DNA of 64,000 bases, taken from assembly GCF_019578655.1 (NCBI RefSeq), contig NC_063260.1:6140501-6204500 (forward strand). The letters are read 5' to 3'. The DNA is from Ricinus communis. Its lineage: Eukaryota; Streptophyta; Magnoliopsida; Malpighiales; Euphorbiaceae. Position numbers and translations under genes: made by a program. The notes beneath the pieces were generated by a model. It was not told the DNA's origin. It did no database searches and worked only from the letters and a program-made list of their open reading frames with translations. Each line of letters opens with the position of its first letter. Positions within the stretch are counted from its first letter, which is position 1. Below, piece by piece: positions 45,540 to 56,989 of this stretch.

Positions 45540-46850
45540 GATGCCTTGGTGTAGACTTTTTAGCATTCCAAAAGCATAAATTCTTGGCTCTATTCACATC
45601 CTTTTATGCATATGTGAATCTTCTAGTTCTAGATTGGAATGCTTTAGTATGACTGAATGGTTAAAGCCTGGTGGAGGAATTAGTAAGGAAGGAGTTGCTA
45701 GGCTTAGCAGGAAAAGTAGAGGTTAGTAACAATGGAGGTAGTGAAGCTATAGGTCTATTTTAAGTGGTTGGTGGGGCTGAAGGTGTAGTGTTTGGTGAGT
45801 TGTTATAGTAAGAGTTATTGGTCCTTATTGCAATGAGGTAAGATTCTTGCACACGAGCTAAGGCATAGGTCTGTTTTAGTGTTTTGGGTTCAAAAATTCT
45901 CAATTGTATACATATTTTATCTCTAAGGCCATTGAGAAAATAACTCAAGACATATTCTTCTGACGAATTTGTCGGTTCTTGTCGCAGTGAGGTAAGATTC
46001 CTGCATACCAGCCAGGGGGTAGGCTTGTTTTCGTGTTTTAGGTCCAAACATTCTCAATGGTACACGTACTTCATCTCTTAGGCCACTAAGAAAACAACTC
46101 AATGCATATTCTTTTGACTATGTTATCTTGAGTGAGAGGACATTTAATTCCTTCATTATTCCTACAATGACCCTGTTTGTGCTAATCCCTTCAAGTTTGC
46201 CATAGGTTCTTCATAGACCGTTTCTCCAAAGCTTCCCTTGAGTGCCTCCACATATTATTCCCAAGGTGGTTCTTTCGGCTTGTTTATGTTTTAAGGAGTG
46301 ATTAGTGCCATTGAAAAGCTTTGCCCTCTATGTGAATGGTAGCAAGCTTCATTTTAGCATTGACAGGGGTGTAATCAATCTAGAAGAAACCATCACATCT
46401 GAATAATCACCCTTTTGAATCTGTTCCAAAGGAATTCAATCTTAGTAAATTGACTAGCTAGTTGATAGCTACTTTTTTGAGCTCGTGTATTATTTTGGCT
46501 TAAATCCACAAATACATTAGGGGGGTCAACTGGTGAGCTATGGTGGGTGGATCCCTCAAGTGAGGAAGAAGAAGGTTGGTTTTGTGTTCCTAGTAATATA
46601 TAGGTCATAAGATTCCTTAGCTCATTCAACATTGAGCTTTATTGCTTCTTTGTCATTTCTATAAGAATTTGTTCTTATTGTTTATTATGTTCTAGCAGCA
46701 TTTCCTTCACCATGTTCCTAATACTCTCCCTAATTTCTTCATCTCCTAGGAATGAGTATTATTAGCAATAGACACGGTGAATATCATTTTAGATTTGATG
46801 GGAAAAAGAAGAATTAGAGAAGAAGCTTGGATCAGAATTGCTCTAATAGC
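45540..46850 (-). pseudogene. gypsy gag remnant
   Basis: From 46632 downward the - strand reads 'MLNELRNLMTYILLG' and, with breaks, the capsid region: 'TKIEFLWNRFKRV', and around 46047-45800 'FLNGLRDKICIQLR' followed by 'LKQTYALARVQE', the typical plant gypsy 'Fl.GLr.eI...vr...p.tl..A..lAr.qE'. A tandem duplication lies inside (45825-46130). The protease expected next is not seen; the CACTA block begins there. Confidence 0.7.
45825..46130 (-). repeat. 154-bp tandem duplication inside gag
   Basis: The anchor GTGAGGTAAGATTC (first copy AATGAGGTAAGATTC) recurs 154 bases apart, and the following bases align to the second 'AGGCCACTAAGAAAA'. The period is not a multiple of three, so the duplication breaks the frame. 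Confidence 0.75.
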
Positions 46851-46851
46851 A
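46840..46851 (-). other. Mutated primer-binding site
   Basis: The - strand reads TGCTATTAGAGC, matching 10 of 12 bases of the initiator tRNA-Met site TGGTATCAGAGC, directly inside the right LTR. Confidence 0.6.
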
Positions 46852-46853
46852 AA

Positions 46854-47143
46854 TGGTTGCTGAAAAATAAAATAAGAAAAGAGAAAATAAGAAAGAAAAA
46901 GAATCCAAAAGAAGAAATGATTACTCGATGATAACTTCACACTCTTTACACTGACATCGAGCTGCAATATACTGTTGCAGTCTCTGTTTTCACTGTCAAC
47001 TCACATAATCTAACAGCTAAAAGAAAGGAATTAAATAGCACTACTCTATATGTGTCTCTCATAATAAACAATTAATATCTTACATTAATGAGTAAACGAC
47101 ATGACTAATAGTAAAACGACAACCACATGACATTCATAAATCA
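46854..47143 (-). repeat. 5' LTR of the second gypsy element
   Basis: Direct repeat of 39544-39846, beginning TGGTTGCTGAA and ending ATAAATCA on the + strand. Confidence 0.75.
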
Positions 47144-47148
47144 CTATG

Positions 47149-47639
47149 GTTGCAAGCGGGAGAGGTGAATTGATTGAAATTAAATCATTTTACAGGAACT
47201 TGACTTTGTAAAACTAATTACTTTTGGCATGATTTAATTTTTCTAGAATGGTTTTATTTTTAAGCTGATTTTTGTTTATTTTTTTAGAAGGAAAAATGTT
47301 AAATTTTAGTGATTATAACTTTTCAAATTCGAAAAGCAATGAAATAAAATTTTATTCAATTAAATTCTTGCATTTTAAACTTTACAAACACATTATAATG
47401 GAGTCATTTTGAGTATGGTATTTTTACAAATTTATATAACTCAATAACTGATAGAGTAATCATGATTTGTCCAAATTATATATAGATATTTAAGGTATTT
47501 TAGAGCTTTAATGATATATTTTTATATATAATATAGCGAAAATCTATGCTTTTACCTCACTTAAACTTAATTGTCTATCTTCAGGTAGTATTAGCCAAAA
47601 AAGAAAAATATAGAGCTAAACTCAAAAAGAAGCTTAATT
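47149..47639. other. Gene-free AT-rich DNA
   Basis: No frame or repeat recognised. Confidence 0.55.
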
Positions 47640-48740
47640 GGATATGTTCGTGTCAAGACCCAAGTTTAAGACGCATAGATTGCTAATTACAAGATTCAAG
47701 GGACACTTTAGTTATTTTGTATAAGTATTATGATTTATATTAAGAGTTATATATGGGATAGTATTTGGTGAAAATAAAAATACTTAAAATCTTATCTATT
47801 AGATAGACTTATATTAAGTATACATCTCTAGAGAGACTTAATTAGAGGATGACTCTTCTCTATATATATCTCTACAAAACCTAATTCTAGGAGGATGAGA
47901 GTTTTCTCATATCTGCTCTCTACACCCACTCACCATTTTTTTCTCCATAATTCTCTACAGTTCTTCCATAAACACTTTAGTTTTATTTTTATTACTCTTT
48001 TTAAAATCTAAGGAGCTTTTCAAGAAGTAGAGAGTGAGGACCAATCATCTTCCTGCTTGAAGAAATTCTAGATCTAGAGGGAGTTTTACTTTATTGTTTT
48101 ATGTCTTTCTATCTAATACCATGATCATTAGGTTAAATATGTTATGCTAGTTTTCATAAGTGTTTAGTTTAGCCTTTTTATTTTTATACGAATCTTATTA
48201 TTTTTTTTATTTAATGAATGATTTATTTACCTTCATATATATATTAATTTCATCTATTATCATTGGTTGACCATCATATCAATTTAGTAGTAATATTTAT
48301 TATGAAAATTTTTAGGTTAAAAGTATTAGAAACATCATCTTTACTTTAATCTATATTGGTATAAGAAATCTAGGTTGCATCATTAGCTTGAGTGACTTAG
48401 GGAAAAGGCACATCAATATCTCATTCATTAGATCTAGGCTTAAAGTAAAATAAGGAGATTACTAAGTAAATAGCTAGACTAAATATTATCTTTAGCATAT
48501 AGTTTTAAATCATAAGCATTTGCATATTTATTTACTGTTTAGTTACTTTATTTTATGAATATTATCCTCTCAACATACTAATTTGGAGTGTTTAGATTTA
48601 CTTTTATTGTTTTTTTATTGATAATTAGTCTTTATAATAAGTATCTCATAGTTCCTTGAGATATTGACCTCGTGGTGAATTACCCTTACTATAGGAACAA
48701 TTCGTGCACTTGCAAGTACTAAATTAGACACATCAAATCA
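47640..48740 (-). mobile_element. LTR-like repeat R3, inverted copy
   Basis: Reverse-complement relative of 24346-25590. Read on the - strand it opens with 'CAAGTGCACGAATTGTTCCT', passes an 'ATCATGGTATTAG' word and a 'CTCTAGATCTAGAATTTC' word, and ends near 47640. No coding frame is seen. Divergence from the + copy is high, so the two insertions are old or belong to different subfamilies. Confidence 0.5.
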
Positions 48741-49204
48741 CTATAAATTTATAAAAAAAAAAGAAGAAGAATAAGATTTTAATCGGAAGTAGAAAAACAG
48801 TAACGCTCATTTTGAAAGATTATACCTTTATCATTAGGTTACATGTTGATATTTGTAAGGTCCAAATTAAAATAATCTTATAAATTTTAGCTTATGAATT
48901 GTGTCAATATTAGCTTAGAAGTTATGAATTCATCTTCCAAGTTAAAGCTATGTTAATCTTAGCTTATAAATTACTTCACCGTTCTAAGTCTTTTTCTTAC
49001 TGAAATATATCCCTCGAATATTAACCAATAATAGGTATTATTGAATTCACACACACACACGGATATATATATATATATACACGATCTTTTTATTTAATAT
49101 TATTTTAGAAAAATATTAATTGTAAAAATGATTATCACCTTTAGAGTTATTTTACCAATTTAACATGATTTTTTAATTTTGATAATATATATATATATAT
49201 AAAT
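48741..49204. other. AT-rich DNA with simple repeats
   Basis: A CA run (about 49048-49060) is followed at once by an AT run (about 49063-49079). A second AT run lies at 49187-49200. Nothing else is recognised. Confidence 0.6.
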
Positions 49205-50180
49205 GTTTTATAATCTTTGCAATTTAAAACACTGTTAAAAATTTTGATATAATCTTGTTGATGGGCTGCTGGAGTTGACTGAACTACTTCACATAGATAT
49301 CACTTCAAGAATCCTACATTTGCTTAATTGCAAATAACATCATGAATTTTGATTTGTTTTGCAATTTTACCACAAATTTTAATTTTGACAAATTGGTTCA
49401 CGTAAATGATAAATAATAATAATATAACAGGCGTGAAATAGTGATAATTTTTTTATTTTTGAATTACTAAAATTGTATAAGAAATTATAAATATGATTTT
49501 AATATTAATATTAATTGATTTAACAATTAATCAATATTTATATTGCATGATCGATGCTTAATTACTTAACATTATTTAAATTTTTTTAAAAAAATTATGA
49601 ATAAATACTTTTTATGATTTTATTCTAGTTTTGTCTAAAAATATGATTTAAATATGTTAGTTATTAGTGTTAGTAGAGTAGGAGAATATTTCGAGTGAGT
49701 TACTATGGGTCTCACATTTTATCTAGTTACTCTATGAAAGATAAATCCTGTATTGGGCGAAGGAATGTCTTAAAATTGGGACTTATAACTCCAAGAGCAA
49801 AAGCTCTTATTTTATTCTAATTAAATACATAACTCTCTTATTAAAAATAAATTTTATATTAATTACTAAATATTTTGATTTCTATTATTTTATAATTGTA
49901 ATTAAATTATTTATTTATTTATTATAATTGAACAATATCTTAAATAATTAAATATTTAATTTTGTATATCAATTTGCCAAAATTAAGAAATCGTGATAAA
50001 ATTGTAAAAAGAAATTCATAATTTTATTTACAATTAAGAAGAAGGTATGATTGTTGACGTTTACGTGAAGTATCTCAACGAACTTAGATGTCACATTAGT
50101 AAGATTATGTCAAATTTCTCAATTGATGCATTAAATTATAAGATTATGCCCGATTCTTTAACTGACACTAAAAGTGGTAT
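49205..50180. mobile_element. Long inverted-repeat element (about 200-bp arms)
   Basis: The left arm 49205-49405 aligns with the reverse complement of 49965-50180. Matching anchors are CTTCAC followed by GAATTT, 'CAATTTTACCACAAATTTTA' against 'CAATTTTATCACGATTTCTT', and 'ATATAATCTTGTTGATG' against 'ACATAATCTTACTAATG'. The centre is AT-rich and non-coding. Size and long arms suggest a MULE-type or foldback MITE; no target duplication was fixed. Confidence 0.55.
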
Positions 50181-50338
50181 ATATAACATTTACTTCTAAA
50201 ATGGTAAATATTTCTCTTAGAATTCATTTTTTTGATATATTAACTTTTTTGCTATGTAGTGCATGATGTAATCTGATATATTTAGCGATCTATAATAATC
50301 GGATTATAGGAAAGCATATATATTATAAAAAAAGTTTA

Positions 50339-50807
50339 AGAATAAATTATAATTTGGTTAGCGGTCTTATTATTTGGATTCAATTAGCCATTTGTCATAT
50401 ATATAGATTTTTTAACCCAAATTTAAAATTTGGGCTAAAATTAACTCTATTTTGAAAAAAAAAATGAGAAAATGAGAGTCACTTTCTCTGAAAATAAAAA
50501 GTAATTAGAAGAATTAATAATAATATTTAAAAATTATTTTATAATTTTAGTACAATTAATATAATTAAGCAATAAGTAACTATTACCACCATTATTCTCG
50601 CTGAAACCGCTCTCATCCCCACCGTTGTCATCGCCCTCAGCATCATCACTGTAGTTGTTTTCTTCACCATCATTTTTAGAAAGAAATTAGTAAGAAAAAT
50701 GAGAAATAGCAATTTTGAATTTTGTTGCGTTCTATTTAAATATTAATATTTTTTTTAAATAGGTTCAATTTGAACTAAATATGCAAAAGTTTGAGTTAAA
50801 GTATCTA
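50339..50807. mobile_element. Inverted-repeat (foldback) element, first copy
   Basis: The left arm begins GAATAAATTATAATTTGG and includes AACCCAAATTTAAAATTTGG. The right arm (about 50735-50807) is an inverted, shortened version. The centre holds a GC-richer conserved block (AAACCGCTCTCATCCCCACC) that reappears inverted in the second copy. The outer end of the right arm is missing where the second element starts. Confidence 0.55.
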
Positions 50808-51408
50808 GGAATAAAATCCAATTTAGCTACTAACTTTATTGTTCAAGTTCAATTTAGCTATTTTCTAAATATTTGAATATTTTAGCCCAAACCTTTGCAT
50901 ATTTAGCTGAAATTAACCCCTTTTTTAAAAAAAAGAGAGAGAGTGAGTGTTCTTATACTAAATTATAAGAGAGTGGATATAATAAGAAATAAGAAATATT
51001 AATTTTTTATACTAAATTATTCAAATTAAAAAATATATATTAAAACACAAGAAAAAAATAAATATTGCTAGTGTGTTCTTACTGTTTCTTTTCTTAATAA
51101 TGATAGTAAAAGAGATAGTTATAGTGGTAGTGGTGTCGAGGCGGTAAAGGTGAGAGCGGTTTCAACTAGAATAATGGTGGCAATAGCTACTTGTTGCTTA
51201 ATTACATTAATTGTATTAAATTATAAAATAGTTTTTAAATTGTATTATAATTTTTTAATTATTTTTTATTTTCAAGATAGTCTTTTTTTTTCAAAATATG
51301 ATTAATTTGAACCAAATTTATAAAAATTTAGGCTAGAAAATCTAGTTTTAAAAAATAACTAAATTGGGTCTGTGTGACAAAATTAGTAGTCAAATTGTAC
51401 TTTATTCC
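50808..51408. mobile_element. Inverted-repeat (foldback) element, second copy
   Basis: It begins GGAATAAAATCCAATTTAGC and ends with the inverted equivalent (TTTATTCC at 51401-51408), with arms of roughly 170 bases. The central block around 51140-51180 is the reverse complement of the first copy's GC-richer block. No coding frame is present. Confidence 0.65.
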
Positions 51409-52284
51409 AAATATTTATAAATTTAAAAAAATATTAAATTATACCAAACTGCAATATCAATGACTTTATTCCAAAAGTTTATATATGAAAGGAGAGAACA
51501 TTAAAATTAATTCAATCATGGGCTGATTTAATTTTCTTTTTATGTTATATGTTAAAATGTGTTAGAGTTTTATTCTGTAATTAAGTGTTAAAGAAAAGTA
51601 CACATTTTATTTATTATATGTTTAGAATAAATTTTGTCCACATAAGATATAGTGCTAAAAGAATGCACTCTTATTGATCTATTTAAACAGAATTTCTGTC
51701 ACAAGAAAAAAGAGAGGATGAGAGTTATACAAATCTGTAATATATTCTAGAAAAATCATTTATTCTTTTCTTGTCAATTTTTCCAAATAGTTTATTCTGT
51801 TTGGTTGAAATTCTTTAAAGAATTTATTTTATTTGAGAAAAAACATGAGAGAAAAAGTAAAATAAAAATAATAAAATTGAAGGAGATATTTTGGTACTAT
51901 AAAATACATTGAGGTAAATTATATCATAACCCAAGTACACGCAATAATGTAAACTTGAGTCATTTAACATGTGTCGCTAATAGTTAAATTTATAATACTT
52001 TTTTTTTTAAACCAACGTATGTACTAAATGTGTTTTTTTTTTTATTTGCTCTCTTAGTCTTTTGCAGAACAAAATAATCATGTCCCAAACTAGTTAATTA
52101 TAAATTTTACAATATAATGTTATATTTAATATTTGATAAATTAATCATTTTATTAAGCATTAAATTTTAAATTTTATTTTATTATTTAAAATTAGTAATT
52201 TTATCAATAGTCGATTCTTATAATAATATTTTTATTAGTATAACAAATATTAATAGAAATAATACATAATTAAAATTTTATTTG
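51409..52284. other. Gene-free AT-rich DNA
   Basis: No frame or repeat recognised, apart from a GGAATAAAG-type word in inverted orientation at about 51465-51473, which may be the displaced end of the first foldback element. Confidence 0.5.
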
Positions 52285-53660
52285 TGTAAAATCTCAATGT
52301 AATCTTTATTTACAAATTCTAACATTGGTAGTGGTCTTTTTAATGACTTCAAAGATAGTTCTATTTTTTTTATAAAATATCATATTTATTTTTTATATGA
52401 GATTAGATCTTTACTGTCACGTTTATTCATTAGGTCCATGAAACATAAATTGTAGGTTAATTGGTAGTATAATGCATGTTCGTTGAAGATTTACTGTTAA
52501 ATATAGTTATAAATAATTAAATAATTAAATATTACTTATAGGTTCATCAAATATAAGATGGTAGATTCATCAGTTCTCAACTTTAAATTCATCAATTAAA
52601 GTATGAATCTGTTTTTCAAATTATAAATTTCTAAACTATAGTCTATAAATCTTATGTGTACGTATGATGAACTTATCATTTATAAATTACATATGAATTT
52701 GTATATTTTTATGAACTTCTAGGATATTATACATGAACTTCAAGTATACTTGTAATGAACTTATAGTTTATAATTTATGAACCTACTGGTAATTTACGAA
52801 CTTGTAGTTTTATGATTTAAAATCTTAATGTAATTTTCTTTTACAAAATCTAACATTTTTTTGGTAGTTTTGTTAATGACTTCAACGATAGTTCTTATTT
52901 TTTTATAAAATATCATATTTATTTTTTATAAGACATTGAGTTTTCACTATCAGGCATTGTTCATTAGATATAAATTATAGGTTCATAAACATAAATTCTA
53001 GATTCATTGGTACTAAAGTGTAGGTTCATTTAAGATTTACTGTTAAATATAGTTATAAACAACAATATCATTAAGTATTATCTATAGGTTCATCAAATAT
53101 AAGGTGTAAATTCATAAGTTCTAAACTGTAAATTCATCAATTAAAATATGAATCTGTTTTTCAAATTATGAATTTTTAAACTATAATCTATGAATCTCAT
53201 AGTGTGCGTGTGATGAACTTATCGTTTATAAATTATTCTTTTATATTATTTTGAGATTTTTGGACTATCTCTTTCTTTAAGTTGTGAAATCGAAAATAAT
53301 TCAATTGGTAGTAGATTGTAGGTTTATAACATAAATTATAGGTTCATTGGTAGTACAGTATAGGTTCATTGAAGATTTACTGTTAAATATAGTTATAAAC
53401 AACAAAATCATTAAGTAATATTTATAAGTTCATCAAATATAAATTGTAGATTTATCAGTTCTAAACTGTAAATTCATTAGTTAAAATATGAATATGTTTT
53501 TCAAATTATAAATTTCTAAACTGTAATCTATGAATCTCATAATGTACGTGTGATGAATTTATTGCTTATAAATTATTCTTTTATACTATTTTGGAATTTT
53601 TGGACTATCTCTTCTTTTATGTTGTGAAATCGAAAATAATTCGACTATGCTGGAAAATTC
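52285..53660. repeat. Long tandem repeat, three diverged units
   Basis: The anchor AGATTTACTGTTAAATATAG occurs at 52487, 53033 and 53373 (spacing 546 and 340). Around it each unit shares 'TTCATCAAATATAA', 'TTTTTCAAATTAT' and 'GATGAACTTATC'-like words in the same order. The first interval has about 200 extra bases rich in ATGAACTT words. All units are non-coding and very AT-rich. Confidence 0.8.
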
Positions 53661-54299
53661 TACTCTATTGTTGTCTAGTTACTAAGTAAACAAGAGTCTT
53701 CATCATAAGTGTTGATCTTTGTGTCAAAAAGTAATTAATCAATATGAGTAAACAAACCTACCTAAGGTTGTTATATGTTGAGTAACTTTGTACTTTCATT
53801 ATAAGTGTTAGTATTTACGTAAAAAAAGACTATAAACATCTTAAGTAAAAGCGATAGTTATTATCCAAGTACTCAAAAAAATTATTTGGATGATAGAAAG
53901 TAATCTCTTAGTAATGAAAAAAGATCAAATGAAAAGATATAATTGAGATGAATGCTTTAGAAACCATTGTAATATGATAAAATAATTTCATTAGTGATTT
54001 AATTCATTATTTGTATTGATTTTATGTCAAGGTCACACACACATTCAAGCTTTAATTGCATGTTCCATATGAAATGAGTTGATTGTATTAACTTATTTTG
54101 GTTGACAATTATGAGATCGTTTTCATAATTTTTTATTATCTTAATTATCCAAGTAAGTTGTTGTTTGATAGTCTTAGATTGTCATTACTTAAGCACAAGT
54201 AACAATTCAAGTATGGGAATTTGATAACCCTAAATTATAAAGATATTTTATTATTGTTATTGTGTGTTCTTAATCAATATACCTATGATTTTATAGTAT
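53661..54299. other. Gene-free AT-rich DNA
   Basis: No coding frame or recognised repeat. Confidence 0.55.
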
Positions 54300-55679
54300 T
54301 TTTATTTGATTTATTACTGAGTTGATAATTACTTGTTTTTAAGGTATATTAGCAAAACCAAGCAATTATGGAGTTCTTCGAAGCATAAATCAACTCTCTG
54401 TTCGATTTAGGATAACGTTGATGTGAAGGAGTCAAGTCTTGAAATTTGGAGTTCTAAGTTGAACTAGCTTTAGAGTCGATTTAGAGGAGTCAAGGAAGCA
54501 AGGATCGATCAGAGAACCAGATATAGAACTATAAGATTTTGATATGTTGTTGCAAAATGGTCCTTGAACTAGTTCATTTGAAGAAATTAACCAAGAGCCG
54601 GTTGGAGCACTAGTCCAAAAAAGAGAGGAACTAGCATGACCTGGCTTTACAATTGATTCTCTAGCAAGATACAACTAGGACTAGTTGGAGAACCAATTGG
54701 AGGCGAAGAAAGGAGAAACGAGGTTGTTGTGAACCCGTCCTATGACTGGTTCACTACCATGGAGATGCAAGATTCGATTCATGAACCGATTCGATCGAGA
54801 AAGGTTATTTTGCACATATTTTGAGCATTTTAATTAAGAGTTTTAGGGGGTTTTTAGGTTTAACCTAACCCTATACTATATATATATTCTTTATTTATGA
54901 TATTTGGGGGGTTAGACAGTTTTTAGATAAAGAACCACACTGTTTTAAAGGAGATTCTCTTGTTAGCTACGTGATCCAATGAAGCTTTCCAACTTTTAAG
55001 ATTTAGAGTAGTATTTACCTTAACTATCTTTGGATAATTTTTAGTTGTGTTAATTGTTTTATAACTATGAGTAACTAGACTCTCCTTCTAGAGAGAAGGA
55101 TATAGTCAAGATGTAGTCGATTGATTTCAATTACATATTCAATATAGAGTTTATTAATTCTTAATTTATTCTTCTTCAAATTATTGTGAATATTTTAGTT
55201 GATCTTGTTAGTATTTTTATTATGAAATTTGTAAGATGAATTATAAGGAGAATTATATATCTAGATCTAGGGGAATAGACATGACAAATTAGTTAAAGAA
55301 ATATATCTGTTTGTTATGAGGTAAGAATTGTTGTTTAATAGGTTTAATTAGGTAATTGTCCTTGAGAATTGATAATTGTTTCGTTAAATACAGATTAACA
55401 GCTTGGAAGAGAATTAATATATCTTGGGAGTGATTGAATTCAAGAATAAACTCTAGACTTGATAATCCATGACTAAATTCATTAGATGAAATCTCTCTAG
55501 TATTTTAAATTTGTTAATCTATCTACTATAATTGTTTTCTTAATCTTTATAATTTTCACTATGTACTCTACATTCCATTTTACACACTTCTTATACTTAT
55601 ATATTAAATCTTATCCTCATAGAATCAACTTTGATCGATAATTCTATATTACAATTGCGCTATGCACTTACAAATGAAG
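54300..55679. mobile_element. LTR-like repetitive DNA
   Basis: Non-coding, moderately structured DNA with GAACCAGTT/AACTAGTTC-type words at 54540-54800, a TATATATATATTC word near 54880, and 'ATCTAGATCTAGGGG' near 55258. The last word and the order of segments resemble R2/R3 read on the - strand. I regard it as a diverged LTR of that group, but its ends are not defined. Confidence 0.35.
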
Positions 55680-55980
55680 TTTTAAGCGATCACTAGAACA
55701 CATTAAATCGAAGTGCCCCAAGCTTAAGAAGTTCCCTAAGAAGGATAAGAAGAAAGCATCCAAAACTAATTAAGATGATTCAAGTAACTCTGATGATCGT
55801 GACTTGAATGGTGAAGTTGCAAACCTTTGCTTCATGCCTATTTAGGAATCCATTAGTGATGAGATAACTCATAACTTTGAATCTAATGATAAGATGATGC
55901 TGTCAGCTCCTATTTTTCGGATTTAGATATCGAGAAAATTATGAAAAATCCTATATGATGAAAGTTATTACCTTTCTTGA
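55680..55980 (+). pseudogene. Ty1/copia gag fragment (zinc-knuckle region)
   Basis: The + strand reads 'HIKSKCPKLKKFPKKDKKK' followed by 'DDSSNSDDRDLNGEVANLCF' with a stop between. The C-P-K-L-K-K segment followed by a Lys-rich run and an acidic 'DDSS...EVANLC' stretch is typical of SIRE/Maximus-type copia gag just after the zinc knuckle. It is a short relic ending at an oppositely oriented LTR. Confidence 0.65.
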
Positions 55981-55989
55981 GTCTCAAAA

Positions 55990-56759
55990 GATTGAGGACA
56001 GGTGAATCCAAGTTAGGATTGAGAATAATTGAACCAAAAATTATTTTCTAGAATCAATTTAGACCCAATTGGCAAGAAAAATTAAATTTGAGACGTAAAA
56101 CGACAGTTTTTATAAGAAGAAAAAAATTGAATGCACAATAATGAAAGCTTTTAGAGGTTGCTAATCAACCATTAAAGACTATATGAGATGGTTTTTATAT
56201 CCTAGAAATCTTAAAGAGTCGTTGCTCATGTATTCCAAAAATTTCACCAGATTTTGCTTTTAGACAGTGCAATAAATGAAATATCAGAGTGCAAATCGCG
56301 GTCGCACTTCTTGTGTCGCAGTCGCATTTCTTGAAAATACTCTAATGGCTAACTGATGTAGCATTGAGGTATTGACGGCTTTAAAATATAACCGTTGGCG
56401 GGTTGTAACAATTATATAACACTTCATGAAATTAGCAGTGGTACCTTCTTTGGGTGCAGTCACGATTTCTGACCCTTGTAGCTATTTTCTTTCTGCCTTG
56501 AAAATATTAATTTTCGTAGTTGCGCCTCTTGTGGTGTGGTTGCAATTTCAGTCTTTAGACTTCAATTCCTTCAGCCTTCAAACTTATCAATTTCGTGATT
56601 GCGCCATAGGAGTGCGGTCGCGATTTTGAAGCAATCTTAAGTTCTTGATTTTGATTAATGCTACAACACAATTATAGAAATATTAAATTAAGACATCATT
56701 TTGTGTGTTAAGATCAAAATTAGAGACTTTAACCTTGCGACAAAGCATATAGGTTAACA
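55990..56759 (-). mobile_element. Copia-type LTR, family R5
   Basis: On the - strand the LTR begins TGTTAACCTATATGC, directly after a polypurine tract. A second copy of its first 360 bases lies at 60757-61112, and its later part resembles 22503-22760. It contains repeated CGCGGTCGC/GCAGTCGC-type words (e.g. 56297-56330). The inner boundary near 55990 is approximate. Confidence 0.6.
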
Positions 56760-56760
56760 A

Positions 56761-56771
56761 TCTCCCCTTTT
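56761..56771 (-). other. Polypurine tract
   Basis: AAAAGGGGAGA on the - strand immediately before the LTR start, as in SIRE/Maximus-type copia elements. It fixes the orientation of the element. Confidence 0.6.
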
Positions 56772-56989
56772 AATTTTGATAAACAAATTGAGTTATTAAA
56801 AATAGAAGATTGTAAAAGAGAATTTCAAAGGTATGGTTCTCTTTTGTTGTTGCTCCCCCTTAGTACTTTTAAAGTGTGAATGTGTGCATATGGGACATAT
56901 TAAGTATGGTTAGTCTTCCAAATATCTCCTCAATAATTTTCTCCCTCTTTGTCAATATCAAAAAGAATTAAATAAATAAGGATAGATAA

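Larger units (their letters stand above)
39539..47148 (-). mobile_element. Ty3/gypsy retrotransposon interrupted by a CACTA element
   Basis: Direct repeats 39544-39846 and 46854-47143 (about 300 bp) bound the element, both with TG...CA ends. Flanks read CTATT (39539-39543) and CTATG (47144-47148), a near-matching target duplication. Coding sense is the - strand: gag at 46850-45540, then RT end, RNase H and integrase at 41825-40170. The middle (about 41830-45530) is filled by a CACTA transposon remnant in + orientation. The primer-binding site next to the right LTR is mutated. The protease and most of RT are missing, so part was lost together with the CACTA insertion. Confidence 0.75.

Noticed and set aside
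52285..53660. CRISPR-like array
   Set aside because: The units are hundreds of bases long and diverged, without short regular repeats and unique spacers; the host is a plant.
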